A stretch of DNA of 64,000 bases from Synechococcus sp. UW105 (GTDB taxonomy: Bacteria; Cyanobacteriota; Cyanobacteriia; PCC-6307; Cyanobiaceae), in the NCBI RefSeq assembly GCF_900473935.1, contig NZ_UCNN01000027.1, positions 62,001 through 126,000 of the forward strand. The letters run 5' to 3'. Every line of letters begins with the position of its first letter. Positions within the stretch are counted from its first letter, which is position 1. Positions 37,517 to 44,649 of this stretch are shown one piece after another. A model generated the notes under the pieces. It searched no databases. It was not told the DNA's origin and saw only the letters and a list, made by a program, of their open reading frames with translations. The position numbers and the translations under genes were made by a program.

Positions 37517-38161
37517 ATGGCTGATGCCCCTGCCGCACCCCGTGAGTTCGCTGTGTTTGATGGAGACCTTGATGCTGCTTGGGCTGAGCGTTTCGGTCGT
37601 GCCCGGGCCGTTGCTGTTGACACCGAGGCGATGGGGCTGATTCATGGTCGTGATCGCCTTTGTCTGGTGCAGCTTTGCGATCCCGACGATCATGTGGCCT
37701 GTGTGCGCATCGGTCTGGGTCAGACCGATGCACCGCGTCTTCAGGCGCTGATGGAATCCACCTCGGTCGAGAAGGTGTTTCATTTCGCGCGCTTCGATGT
37801 GGCGGCCTTGGCCAGTGGACTCGGGATTGCGGTCAATCCGATTTTCTGTACCAAGGTGGCTAGTCGCTTGGCACGCACCTATACCCCTCGCCATGGCCTC
37901 AAGGATCTGGTGATGGAGTTGGTGGGTGTGGAGCTTGATAAGCAGGCGCAGAGCAGCGACTGGGGCCGGGTTGATGAGCTCAGTGATGCTCAGCTGGCCT
38001 ATGCGGCTAACGATGCACGTTTCCTGCTTCCTGCTCGGGAGCAGCTAGAAGTCATGCTGCGCAGGGAAGGGCGGTGGGATCTTGCTCAACGCTGCTTCCC
38101 TTGTATTCCGGTGATCTCTGACCTGGACCGTCTGCGTTTCAATCAGGTTTTTGAGCATTGA
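37517..38161 (+). CDS. rnd: RNase D-like 3'-5' exonuclease
   Basis: A 214-aa DEDD-family exonuclease. Exo I is AVAVDTEAMGLIHGRDRL (Asp, Glu), exo II is VFHFARFDVAALASGLG (Asp), and exo III is QLAYAANDARFLLPARE (Tyr, Asp). It is only the catalytic domain, without the HRDC domains of E. coli RNase D, as is common in cyanobacteria. The start at 37517 gives MADAPAAPREFAVFDGD; about 60 open codons upstream are antisense to the regulator gene and rejected. Confidence 0.87.
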   Translation: MADAPAAPREFAVFDGDLDAAWAERFGRARAVAVDTEAMGLIHGRDRLCLVQLCDPDDHVACVRIGLGQTDAPRLQALMESTSVEKVFHFARFDVAALASGLGIAVNPIFCTKVASRLARTYTPRHGLKDLVMELVGVELDKQAQSSDWGRVDELSDAQLAYAANDARFLLPAREQLEVMLRREGRWDLAQRCFPCIPVISDLDRLRFNQVFEH

Positions 38162-38189
38162 GGCTGAAGCTGAGCGGCTTCAATCCGCT

Positions 38190-38459
38190 TCAGTCCTCGA
38201 GCATGAAGTTCTCGTCTTCTGGTTGTGCCGCCAGTAGTGCATCGAGTCTTGGAGACGATGACGCTTCGCCTGATTCCTGCTCGCTGCGGCTGACTTCCAG
38301 GAGCTGACGGGCAATCCGTTTGCGGGCCTCAACGTCGCGAAGGCCCTCCTGGGCAGCAGCCATCTCAACCCGGCGACGCGCTGCGGATTGGCTGATGCCC
38401 AGGCAGCTGGCCAGTTCAGCGCAGAGCCTTAGATAGTCATGGTCCTGGAGGCCGGCCAT
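38190..38459 (-). CDS. Conserved small protein of unknown function
   Basis: An 89-aa, mostly helical protein I cannot assign to a named family. It has a helix-turn-helix-like stretch, LRLCAELASCLGISQSAARR, then charged helices VEARKRIARQLLEVSRSEQ, and an acidic tail QPEDENFMLED. It overlaps the end of the LpxB-like gene by 23 bases, so co-translation is likely. It converges on the RNase D-like gene. Confidence 0.6.
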   Translation of the reverse strand: MAGLQDHDYLRLCAELASCLGISQSAARRRVEMAAAQEGLRDVEARKRIARQLLEVSRSEQESGEASSSPRLDALLAAQPEDENFMLED

Positions 38460-39792
38460 CGCGAAGGCGGGAGGTTTGCCCAGTATCCGTGATCAGCCTT
38501 TCGTTCACCAAGCGAGCGATCTCCTCACTGCCTCCGGATCGCCCCATGCGCTGCCGTCCGATGCCTCCCAGCTCTGCGCGCAGCATCGGCTCCTCGAGCA
38601 ATGCTTTCAGGCATCGCCGAAGTTCTTCGGCAGAGGCACAAGTGCGTACCGCGCCCCCCAGCAGCCGGCTCTGACGTTGGGCGAATCCCTTGGTGAATTG
38701 TGGGCCTCGCCCTGGTAGCGATAGGGCTGGGATGCCTAGCCCCACAAGTTGTTCTGTGGCGGTACCGGCGGTTGCCAGTCCCACTTCAGCCCAGCCGGCC
38801 CAGCGGTTGAAGCGGCCGCGTCCAAGCAGGAGCATCTGCACGCCGTTCACCCAGCAGGCCTCGGCTCCCAAGGCATCAGCGGGTGGAGGGCAAGAGATGA
38901 ATCCAAGTCGCCCCAGGAGCGGCTCAAGCGTGCTTTTGGACGGCTGAGAGCCCGTGGCCATGAGCAGGGAGACTGGCACCTGGCTCTGCAATCCCTGAAG
39001 GCTGCGCAAGAGACGTTCAGCGTTCGTGAGCGCTTCCGGCATGCGACTGCCGCAGAGCAGCAGGATCCGGCGGCAGCGTGCGAGGGCCATGGGCGGGCTA
39101 CCCAGGGCCAGCTCATCCATCATCGGATTGCCTGGTGCGAGGGCTGCGATGCCATGACGTCTCAGTCCTCTAGCTGTCAGGCGATCGCGCACAGCGATGA
39201 GTTGGCAGCGACGGCTGCCCATCACGGCCCACTCCCAGGGGTCCCACTCGCTGCCCTTGAGGCGGTGATAGCAGTCGCTCAGGCTTCGTCCTGGGCCACT
39301 ACTCCAGGTGTAATCACTCTTGGGTGTGCCGATGAAGCCAAAGCGTCTGCCAGAGCCCCAGGCCATCAGCAGTGGAAGGAGGTCGCCCACCGCCAGCATG
39401 GCGTCCACATTTCTGCGCAGGCGACGGATGCAGCACCATTGCTGCCAAGTGAGCAGAGGCAGGCCGGCCATCAGATCGGCGATCAGGCCCCTAATGCTCT
39501 GATTGCTGAAGCCGCCACTGGGTAGTGGAGCACTAGGCCCGACCAGCTCCAGCCATCCCTGTTGCAGCGCATTGGTAAACGCTTTCCCTTCTCCAACAAG
39601 GGGAAGCACGGAGAGCACGAGCCGAGGTGAGCGGCGATGCAGTGCTTCCAGGATGCGCAGGGCGATGAGATCTTCACCATGGCCGTTGGAGAGAACGAGC
39701 AGGGACCCAGTGCTCTCGCTGATACGATCCGCTGGTGGGAGCAGTGTTTCCCCAGCGGCGGCATGGCCAAGTGGTAAGGCAGAGGATTGCAA
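38437..39792 (-). CDS. LpxB-like glycosyltransferase (lipid-A-disaccharide synthase related)
   Basis: A GT-B-type glycosyltransferase related to lipid-A-disaccharide synthase, conserved in cyanobacteria. The N-terminal LLVLSNGHGEDLIALRILEA and the C-terminal GLATAGTATEQLVGLGIPAL, with PGRGPQFTKGFAQRQSRLLG, are characteristic. The start is unclear. Downstream of tRNA-Cys no ATG, GTG or TTG lies in frame before the LSNGHGED motif; the nearest canonical one is a TTG at 39792 inside the antisense of tRNA-Cys, used here. An ATG at 39831 or a near-cognate codon around 39700-39750 are alternatives. Confidence 0.78.
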   Translation of the reverse strand: MQSSALPLGHAAAGETLLPPADRISESTGSLLVLSNGHGEDLIALRILEALHRRSPRLVLSVLPLVGEGKAFTNALQQGWLELVGPSAPLPSGGFSNQSIRGLIADLMAGLPLLTWQQWCCIRRLRRNVDAMLAVGDLLPLLMAWGSGRRFGFIGTPKSDYTWSSGPGRSLSDCYHRLKGSEWDPWEWAVMGSRRCQLIAVRDRLTARGLRRHGIAALAPGNPMMDELALGSPPMALARCRRILLLCGSRMPEALTNAERLLRSLQGLQSQVPVSLLMATGSQPSKSTLEPLLGRLGFISCPPPADALGAEACWVNGVQMLLLGRGRFNRWAGWAEVGLATAGTATEQLVGLGIPALSLPGRGPQFTKGFAQRQSRLLGGAVRTCASAEELRRCLKALLEEPMLRAELGGIGRQRMGRSGGSEEIARLVNERLITDTGQTSRLRDGRPPGP

Positions 39793-39827
39793 ATCCTTTA
39801 TCCCCAGTTCGAATCTGGGTGCCGCCT
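39757..39827 (+). tRNA. tRNA-Cys (anticodon GCA), integration target
   Basis: A 71-base cloverleaf. The acceptor stem is GGCGGCA/TGCCGCC with discriminator T, the D-arm has GCCAAGTGGTAAGGC, the anticodon loop TTGCAAA presents GCA, and the T-arm is CCCAGTTCGAATCTGGG. Its last 26 bases form the left attachment site of the island and recur at 48140. The tRNA stays intact because the element supplies an identical 3' end. Confidence 0.97.
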
Positions 39828-39828
39828 T
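39802..39828 (+). repeat. Left attachment site (direct repeat with 48140-48166)
   Basis: 27 bases, from CCCCAGTTCGAATCTGGGTG through CCGCCTT, identical to 48140-48166. It covers the T-arm and 3' acceptor strand of tRNA-Cys plus one base. Identity ends on both sides (T versus G before it, C versus T after it), which defines the recombination core. Confidence 0.95.
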
Positions 39829-39840
39829 CATTTCCTTGAG

Positions 39841-39857
39841 ACCCCGAAAGGGGTTTT
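39841..39857 (+). terminator. Intrinsic terminator after tRNA-Cys
   Basis: ACCCC-GAAA-GGGGT followed by TTTTT: a GNRA-like tetraloop hairpin and T-run 14 bases past the tRNA. It lies inside the island, so the element brings a terminator for the tRNA it rebuilds. Confidence 0.85.
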
Positions 39858-39947
39858 TTGGTGTGTTCTGTATCTCCATGCTACGGAAACACCCCAGATT
39901 TAGCGTTTAACTTGCGTCTCATCTGGGACTGCTCTTTTGCCTCTTGG

Positions 39948-40015
39948 TGTAGGGGACCTGTAGGGGATATGTGACCCCCTTTCCGTTGCGTGGATTCTCC
40001 CACTTGTCCCCTACA
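39948..40015. repeat. Left-end repeat cluster, candidate recombinase arm sites
   Basis: TGTAGGGGA occurs at 39948-39956 and 39959-39967 (11-base period), and its reverse complement TCCCCTACA at 40007-40015. A similar arrangement, two direct copies at an 11-base period plus one inverted copy of a GTAGG-containing motif, occurs at the right end (48009-48085). Confidence 0.6.
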
Positions 40016-40031
40016 GACCGCGCATAAAAAG

Positions 40032-40064
40032 AACCCCTGGCGGTGGTGAATACCTCCAGGGGTT
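40032..40064 (-). terminator. Intrinsic terminator downstream of the DUF1651 gene
   Basis: Arms AACCCCTGG (40032-40040) and CCAGGGGTT (40056-40064). Read on the minus strand the hairpin is followed by CTTTTTATG. It lies 10 bases past the end of the minus-strand gene. Confidence 0.7.
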
Positions 40065-40073
40065 TCGTTGTAT

Positions 40074-40322
40074 TCAGACCTCGGCAGAAGCGCCCCAGGC
40101 GGGTTGTTTAAGAGGTTTCCACCCCTGGGTCTGAAGCGACTTCCACAACTGCTCTGCTGCGTCCTTCCGTAAATAACGACGCTCCTTCAGTAGTGGTGGT
40201 CCTTCAGGGAGTAGTCGTCCTCGGTCCAGGAACACCTTTGGGTCTCTCACCCATGCGGTCTCATCACGCCAGAACCGCCATATCCAGCGGTCGTCGCGGT
40301 CGATCAACCAACCCTCTCGCAT
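40074..40322 (-). CDS. DUF1651 family protein
   Basis: An 82-aa protein of a family abundant in marine picocyanobacteria and of unknown function. Family features are GWLIDRDDRWIWRFWRDE, RDPKVFLDRGRLLPEGPPLL and AAEQLWKSLQTQGWKPL. It is the first island gene after the left repeat cluster and has its own terminator. Base composition is closer to the host than to the AT-rich cargo, so it may have been captured from a picocyanobacterial genome. Confidence 0.72.
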   Translation of the reverse strand: MREGWLIDRDDRWIWRFWRDETAWVRDPKVFLDRGRLLPEGPPLLKERRYLRKDAAEQLWKSLQTQGWKPLKQPAWGASAEV

Positions 40323-40407
40323 AGTTCATCAGTTCTAATCACGGTCGCCGCGGTCACGCAACTGTTTTTTGGGTTGAGTCGGTCGCCGCGTCCTTGTGCT
40401 TGCGCTT

Positions 40408-40525
40408 GGTGTATCAGAACTCAAAAGTGCCGATACATCCCCAGTCGAATCGTGCTTGCTGTGATCTGGGTGTATTGATTATCCGTATCGATATGTCTCT
40501 GCTCGATACAGACATTCGATACACC
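40408..40525. promoter_or_regulatory. Cluster of GATACA half-sites upstream of the serine recombinase (res-like)
   Basis: The half-site CGATACA recurs in both orientations: TGTATC at 40410-40415, GATACA at 40432-40437, TGTATT at 40471-40476, CGATATG at 40489-40495, GATACA at 40505-40510 and 40518-40523. The first pair, and the TGTATT/CGATATG pair, form dyads of about 25-28 bases, the size of a resolvase subsite. The last half-site ends 8 bases before the recombinase ATG. Confidence 0.6.
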
Positions 40526-40530
40526 CCGCC

Positions 40531-41083
40531 ATGGCGTTGGTCGGTTACTGGAGAACCAGCACCACCGAACAGGACGCAGAGCGACAGATCCAGTCGCTCT
40601 TGGAGGCGGGTTGCGAGAAAGACCTTATCTATGGAGACCAGATCACGGGCACCTCTGCTTATGGAGATCGTCCTGGTTTGTCCGAGTGCCTCAAGTCCCT
40701 CCGCCCTGGAGATACATGAACTCGATAGGGCAGGAAGGTCGATGGTCGAAATGCTCGTTCAGGTCAGCGGTCTGATTGAGCGCGGGATCCACATAAAGAC
40801 CCTCGACAAGCGACTCGACACCGCCTCCATGCCTGAAGAACTCGTGAAGTTGGTGGTGGGCGTCATGGGATATGCCGCCGAAATGGAACTCAAGTCCCTG
40901 AAGAAGAGGACTGCTGAAGGCAGGGCAGTCGCCAAGTCCCGTGGGGTGAAGTTCGGAAGGAAGAAGACCTACACAGAGCACCAGGAGGCAGAGGTGCTGA
41001 AGAAGAGCAAAGAAGGGATCGCGTTGTCCTATGCAGGGGTGTCGCTCTCAACCATCACCCGCATCATCAAAGGGAAAAGTTAA
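40531..41083 (+). pseudogene. Serine recombinase (resolvase/invertase family), frameshifted
   Basis: The N-terminal part (40531-40719) reads MALVGYWRTSTTEQDAERQI, with the active Ser in the RTST motif, through GDQITGTSAYGDRPGLSECL to LRPGDT and a stop. The reading then continues in another frame with IHELDRAGRSMVEMLVQVSG, LDTASMPEELVKLVV, the E-helix region and a C-terminal helix-turn-helix (SYAGVSLSTITRIIKG). Intact relatives read RPGDT plus a few residues plus LDRAGRS, so a deletion of a few to about ten bases near 40706-40720 probably broke the gene. Res-like half-sites lie just upstream. Confidence 0.8.
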
Positions 41084-41113
41084 TCGCTTAAAGATTTTAT
41101 TCCAATACTCATT

Positions 41114-41818
41114 TTATTTACTTGCATTATCACTTAGGCGAGGGTATGACTTAATAAGTATATCCATCATGAAAACAATGTACATAAATAATTCAATCAG
41201 TTCGCCATCTACAACGTTAAAACCATTCAAGTGGAATAAATTCCTGATTAAATACGAAATTGCTGAATTCAAAGGGCCTTGGTTGGAGAAGAGGTACAAT
41301 AAAATTCCTATACGGACATAAGGGTGCAATGAAATAATGCTGAATCTTTTTAAGATAGGAATACGGTCCCCTGCATAGAGAAACACAATGACGAATGCAA
41401 CAATAAAGAGTCGAGGGTATAAATGAATGGTGTCTTCGCCCAAAAAATCGAAAGAAGCGAAGCTATTGTTTAGAAAATGAGAGTTATGGAGGTTTAATTC
41501 TGATTGATGATTGTAGTCCGTAAATTTAAATTTGTCCGCCGTCAGATAACTGATCTCCTCAAAAAAGAGCAAACCAAAAAGAGATTGCCTTAGCCAATAA
41601 GTTGAGCGCGAATAAGCGTTTACGAGATAGCTCTTTCTCGCAAATCCCACAATCAGGATAGAAACTATAAGGATTGCCTGGAACATTTCGATATAACCGG
41701 TTTCTCCGTATGCCCTTTCAGGCAAAGAAGTATTAGTTAAGACTACAAAAACTAAGAACAATAATGAAAGGAAGCCAGAACAGCTATAGCTATTAATGGT
41801 CCACGAATTAGAATTCAT
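41114..41818 (-). CDS. Multi-pass membrane protein of unknown function (island cargo)
   Basis: A 234-aa protein with about five or six hydrophobic segments, including FLSLLFLVFVVLTNTSL, FQAILIVSILIVGFA, LFIVAFVIVFLYAG and ELIELFMYIVFMMDIL. I recognise no family. Conserved-looking polar bits are LFFEEISYLTADKF and SFASFDFLGEDTIHLYPR. The gene is AT-rich and in the same orientation as the sulfotransferase operon, 1.5 kb away, so it may belong to the same surface-modification cargo. That link is inference only. Confidence 0.65.
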   Translation of the reverse strand: MNSNSWTINSYSCSGFLSLLFLVFVVLTNTSLPERAYGETGYIEMFQAILIVSILIVGFARKSYLVNAYSRSTYWLRQSLFGLLFFEEISYLTADKFKFTDYNHQSELNLHNSHFLNNSFASFDFLGEDTIHLYPRLFIVAFVIVFLYAGDRIPILKRFSIISLHPYVRIGILLYLFSNQGPLNSAISYLIRNLFHLNGFNVVDGELIELFMYIVFMMDILIKSYPRLSDNASK

Positions 41819-41983
41819 GCTTTAGGCGCAATAGTTGCAATGAATCAATTGTAGCGCATATTATCCTCTAAGTTCTGATAATTACAAAGGGTTTTTATTC
41901 CGATCCTGAACTCCAAAATCTCAACATTATTTCAATCCAAATCTACATGGTTCCCCTGAGCGACCCAGACCTTTGAGATCGGG

Positions 41984-42283
41984 GTGCGTGGTGAAGGCGA
42001 AGAGGGTCGTCAGGTTCTCGCATTCCACACCCATCTCCATCTGGGTGCTCTACCTGATCCTCTGGACCACCTCTGGTACTTAGATCACCTAATTCACCAG
42101 AAGGTCTCTCCGAGGGTCCAGAAACTCCTCAAGACCACTTCAGAGGGGAACAGGGGAGTGGTGATCAAACCCTGGGTCTGGGATCACCATGCGTTCTACA
42201 ACCTGAAGGACTACTACTCCTACAGACACCACCAGGACCCTGACTTGGTTTTGGATTACGAGAATTCAGACCTTCTCTTTTAA
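41984..42283 (+). CDS. Hypothetical protein, possibly a gene fragment
   Basis: A 99-aa reading frame from a GTG, rich in His and aromatic residues (AFHTHLHLGALPDPLDHLWY, KPWVWDHHAFYNLKDYYSYR). I recognise no family. The frame is open for 8 codons before the GTG, up to a stop. An ATG in another frame at 41947 gives MVPLSDPDL then a stop, so this could be the 3' part of a frameshifted gene. It precedes a run of very small genes on the same strand. Confidence 0.45.
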   Translation: MRGEGEEGRQVLAFHTHLHLGALPDPLDHLWYLDHLIHQKVSPRVQKLLKTTSEGNRGVVIKPWVWDHHAFYNLKDYYSYRHHQDPDLVLDYENSDLLF

Positions 42284-42294
42284 ACAATTATCGT

Positions 42295-42504
42295 TTGAAA
42301 ACTATGCAACTACAAATTACTATTTCCTTCACTCCTCTTGAGGTCGCACTCCTCTCCAGAATTCTGGAACGTGGTCAAGAGGTGGATTTTATTTGGTCTC
42401 AGATCCTTCCTTCTTTTGATCAAGAGGAACATCTTGACAAGATCCTCTCTACCCACGATCAGATCATTGAAAAGATAATGTCTATAAATCTGTCTCAATA
42501 CTAA
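42295..42504 (+). CDS. Small acidic protein, paralogous pair member 1
   Basis: A 69-aa protein, MKTMQLQITISFTPLEVALL.. with LPSFDQEEHLDKIL further on. It resembles the next gene in layout: an ITISFTPLEVALLSRIL-like start, a LP-x-F-x-x-EE motif in the middle and an amphipathic helix at the end. I recognise no family. It begins 12 bases after the preceding frame and is AT-rich. Confidence 0.55.
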   Translation: MKTMQLQITISFTPLEVALLSRILERGQEVDFIWSQILPSFDQEEHLDKILSTHDQIIEKIMSINLSQY

Positions 42505-42526
42505 TACCTACTTTATTCTTTTAATC

Positions 42527-42772
42527 ATGAAACTCAAATTCTATGACCAGATCCCTTCTGCGCAAATCACCTTGTCAATAAGAGAACTGGTGATTCTTCA
42601 GTTACTTGCATCAAAACTTTTAACAGAAGACAAAATTTATGAATATGCACTCCCTACTTTCTGCAATGAAGAGGATTCAGAATCGATTGTGGAGTTCGCT
42701 AAAGAGTTAAGAGAAGAACTCGACACCTTGGTTACTGAGTCAGTTCTCACTCTTCCGTCAAAGAACCTCTAA
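42527..42772 (+). CDS. Small acidic protein, paralogous pair member 2
   Basis: An 81-aa protein with ITLSIRELVILQLLASKLL, ALPTFCNEEDSESIVEF and a C-terminal charged helix. It aligns by eye with the preceding gene over about 50 residues, suggesting a tandem duplication. Function is unknown. It starts 23 bases after its neighbour's stop and may be co-transcribed with it. Confidence 0.58.
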   Translation: MKLKFYDQIPSAQITLSIRELVILQLLASKLLTEDKIYEYALPTFCNEEDSESIVEFAKELREELDTLVTESVLTLPSKNL

Positions 42773-42783
42773 ACAGAATAAAT

Positions 42784-42810
42784 AGAGATGTCCCCACCAG
42801 AGACATCTCT
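42784..42810 (+). promoter_or_regulatory. Perfect 9-bp inverted repeat abutting a start codon
   Basis: AGAGATGTC (42784-42792) and GACATCTCT (42802-42810) flank a nine-base loop. The right arm ends directly at the ATG at 42811. No T-run follows. In RNA the hairpin would cover the ribosome-binding region of the next gene, so it may be a translational operator or a DNA operator. Confidence 0.6.
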
Positions 42811-42996
42811 ATGAAGACCCTTGCTAAATCAGATCAAAGAAATATCAATTTGTTCTTTGGGAAAAGGAATCAGACCACTCTGCAGAAGTTTGATTCCTTA
42901 TCCCATCAACTCAGACGATCGAGAACAGGAACACTGGATTATCTGATCACTCACTATGAATGGTTTCAGAATAACCGCAGTGAGGTGATCAGATGA
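42811..42996 (+). CDS. Small basic protein, possible DNA-binding regulator
   Basis: A 61-aa protein: KTLAKSDQRNINLFFGKRN, QTTLQKFDSLSHQLRRSRTG and TLDYLITHYEWFQNN. The QTTLQKFDSL..SRTGTLDYLI segment has the strand-helix-helix pattern of a ribbon-helix-helix repressor, but similarity is weak. Its stop overlaps the next gene's start (ATGA). An inverted repeat immediately upstream could be its own operator. Confidence 0.55.
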   Translation: MKTLAKSDQRNINLFFGKRNQTTLQKFDSLSHQLRRSRTGTLDYLITHYEWFQNNRSEVIR

Positions 42997-43130
42997 CTAT
43001 CACCATTCGACTCACAAAGGTTGAGTACGAGATGCTCAAGGAACTTCAGAAGAAAGACAAGAGGTATAAGAAGGGATTAGAGGAGAAGGTGATATCAGAC
43101 TTGAAGATCGATTACGCAATGATCATCTGA
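42993..43130 (+). CDS. Very small (45 aa) protein, possible ribbon-helix-helix type
   Basis: Translation of 42993-43130 gives a 45-aa protein starting MTITIRLTKVEYEMLKELQK, very Lys/Glu-rich and ending YAMII. The N-terminal strand TITIRLTK followed by a helix is the pattern of a ribbon-helix-helix protein, though a second helix is short. The ATG overlaps the upstream stop in an ATGA, which supports coupled translation and a two-gene unit. Confidence 0.5.
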   Translation: MTITIRLTKVEYEMLKELQKKDKRYKKGLEEKVISDLKIDYAMII

Positions 43131-43293
43131 TCCAATAAAACTTAATCAGGGGTGAATGAATAGTATGCAATGGACTCAGATCATTCATATCTTATCGAAT
43201 TAGATTCAAAGAACTCTTTTAATTAAGTCTTTCCTTCAACCGATCAACTCGACGAGCATGATAAAAAAATACCATTAGAAGATGAATTGCTTT

Positions 43294-43323
43294 AAAAGGA
43301 AGGATTAGTCTTTCCCTCCTTTT
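43294..43323 (-). terminator. Possible terminator of the sulfotransferase operon
   Basis: AAAAGGA (43294-43300) pairs with TCCTTTT (43117+200, i.e. 43317-43323), with a short extra G-C pairing inside. The stem begins in the sulfotransferase stop codon. The minus-strand T-run is part of the stem, so the call is weak. Confidence 0.4.
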
Positions 43324-44296
43324 ATTCGATGCTTAAATAGGATAAGTCATGATACGTGGACAATGCGTTATCAAGCAGACTTTTATCGATATCTAGTGTG
43401 ATGTCTTTTTCTGACTCAGCAAACTCAAAATCATAGGTTTCCTCAATTTGTGCTATTTTCTGAATCTGCAACCAATATTCTTTTGATGAGCAAAGTTTTT
43501 CATAAGATGTAAAATGAATATTGCGATTAGCATTCGGCAGTTCAAGGGTGGTTTTGTAGGTAAGGTGCCATTGCTCAATCCAATGATTTATATCTAAATC
43601 ATTATCGTACTTTAAATTGTTTCTGTGAATAGGATTGTAATTTGGACCAAATTCAGTGTGCCCAATCCATTTCATATATTTAGACATGAATTGGTCGTCT
43701 TTAGAATCTTCAATAAACTTTTTGTGTTGCATAAGCAATGAGTATGATTGTTGAACTGGGTCTCTAAAAGGAACAAGTATCCTTGAGTGAGAAAAAAAGG
43801 AAGATATCAATTCAAGTCTTTTTATGTTTTGATTGTTTTTGCTTAGATATCTATTTTTTTTGTACTTATGCATAATAGTCTTTACATAATTTCTAAACTT
43901 TTCCTCTAACTCTTCTTCGCTTTCGTCAGCAAAAGTTTTCCAAAATACTTCTTCAAATGCTTCTGGCGATTCTATCGAAACTTTAATGCCGTCACCATGC
44001 GCCCTTTCCTTTAGTTCTAAATTATTTTTATTGATGGATATTTTAGACCAAAGATTGGGAGCAAGAATGAATGGCATATCAGTATAAGAAAGAGATGCAA
44101 AAATATTTGACTTGTGGAGTGCATTTAATAATATAGTGGACCCAGAACGCGCAAGACCTGCAATAAAGATATGATTATCAGTTTTAGTTGAAGAGGGCAT
44201 ATATGTACTTTCAAAATCAAAAATGACTTCACGCATAAATTGCGATGAAAGTGCTAATTGATGCAACTTTTGTTCCAACCAAGTATAATTGTTCAT
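43322..44296 (-). CDS. Sulfotransferase family protein
   Basis: A 324-aa PAPS-dependent sulfotransferase. The 5'-phosphosulfate loop HIFIAGLARSGSTILLNAL is at about residues 42-60 (Arg-Ser-Gly-Ser-Thr), and the 3'-phosphate motif RILVPFRDPVQQSYSLL is at about 172-188. The substrate cannot be read from sequence; glycans, lipids or small molecules are all possible. Codon use is strongly AT-biased (many Lys/Asn). Its ATG overlaps the upstream gene's stop by 4 bases, making it the last gene of a four-gene unit. Confidence 0.8.
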   Translation of the reverse strand: MNNYTWLEQKLHQLALSSQFMREVIFDFESTYMPSSTKTDNHIFIAGLARSGSTILLNALHKSNIFASLSYTDMPFILAPNLWSKISINKNNLELKERAHGDGIKVSIESPEAFEEVFWKTFADESEEELEEKFRNYVKTIMHKYKKNRYLSKNNQNIKRLELISSFFSHSRILVPFRDPVQQSYSLLMQHKKFIEDSKDDQFMSKYMKWIGHTEFGPNYNPIHRNNLKYDNDLDINHWIEQWHLTYKTTLELPNANRNIHFTSYEKLCSSKEYWLQIQKIAQIEETYDFEFAESEKDITLDIDKSLLDNALSTYHDLSYLSIE

Positions 44297-44649
44297 TGTA
44301 TAATTTTCCCCCTCAGATAGACATATCCAAACGCAAAGAGCAAGGATTCAAGAATTCCTATAGATGAGAAAGCAAATGAAACTAAACCATTTGAAAGGTA
44401 ATCTCCAATAATAAAAAGAAGCAGAATTGACAAGAGAATTATTACTATTCTAAGTGAAGATCTCATGACTTGCAATGAATATGCTGGAATGATATTTTCT
44501 TTCCAGTGATTACTTATTTTTTTATTTAATATGATACAAATCGCTTTTTTGCTTGCATTGATTATTAAATTTATCGAAGCAATGTAATTTGATCTGATCA
44601 ATGCCTCAACAGACAATAAACAAATTACGAAAAGAATACAGTGTTTCAC
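44293..44649 (-). CDS. Small membrane protein of the sulfation cassette
   Basis: A 118-aa protein with a hydrophobic N-terminus (HCILFVICLLSVEALI) and two further membrane segments (IVIILLSILLLFIIGDYL and LVSFAFSSIGILESLLFAFG). I recognise no family. It overlaps both neighbours by 4 bases (ATGA), so all three genes are probably co-translated. A scaffold or transport role for the sulfotransferases is only a guess. Confidence 0.6.
   Translation of the reverse strand: MKHCILFVICLLSVEALIRSNYIASINLIINASKKAICIILNKKISNHWKENIIPAYSLQVMRSSLRIVIILLSILLLFIIGDYLSNGLVSFAFSSIGILESLLFAFGYVYLRGKIIQ

Noticed and set aside
40706-40722. Programmed frameshift in the serine recombinase
   Set aside because: No slippery heptamer or downstream pseudoknot is seen, and residues expected between the two parts are missing, which fits a deletion.
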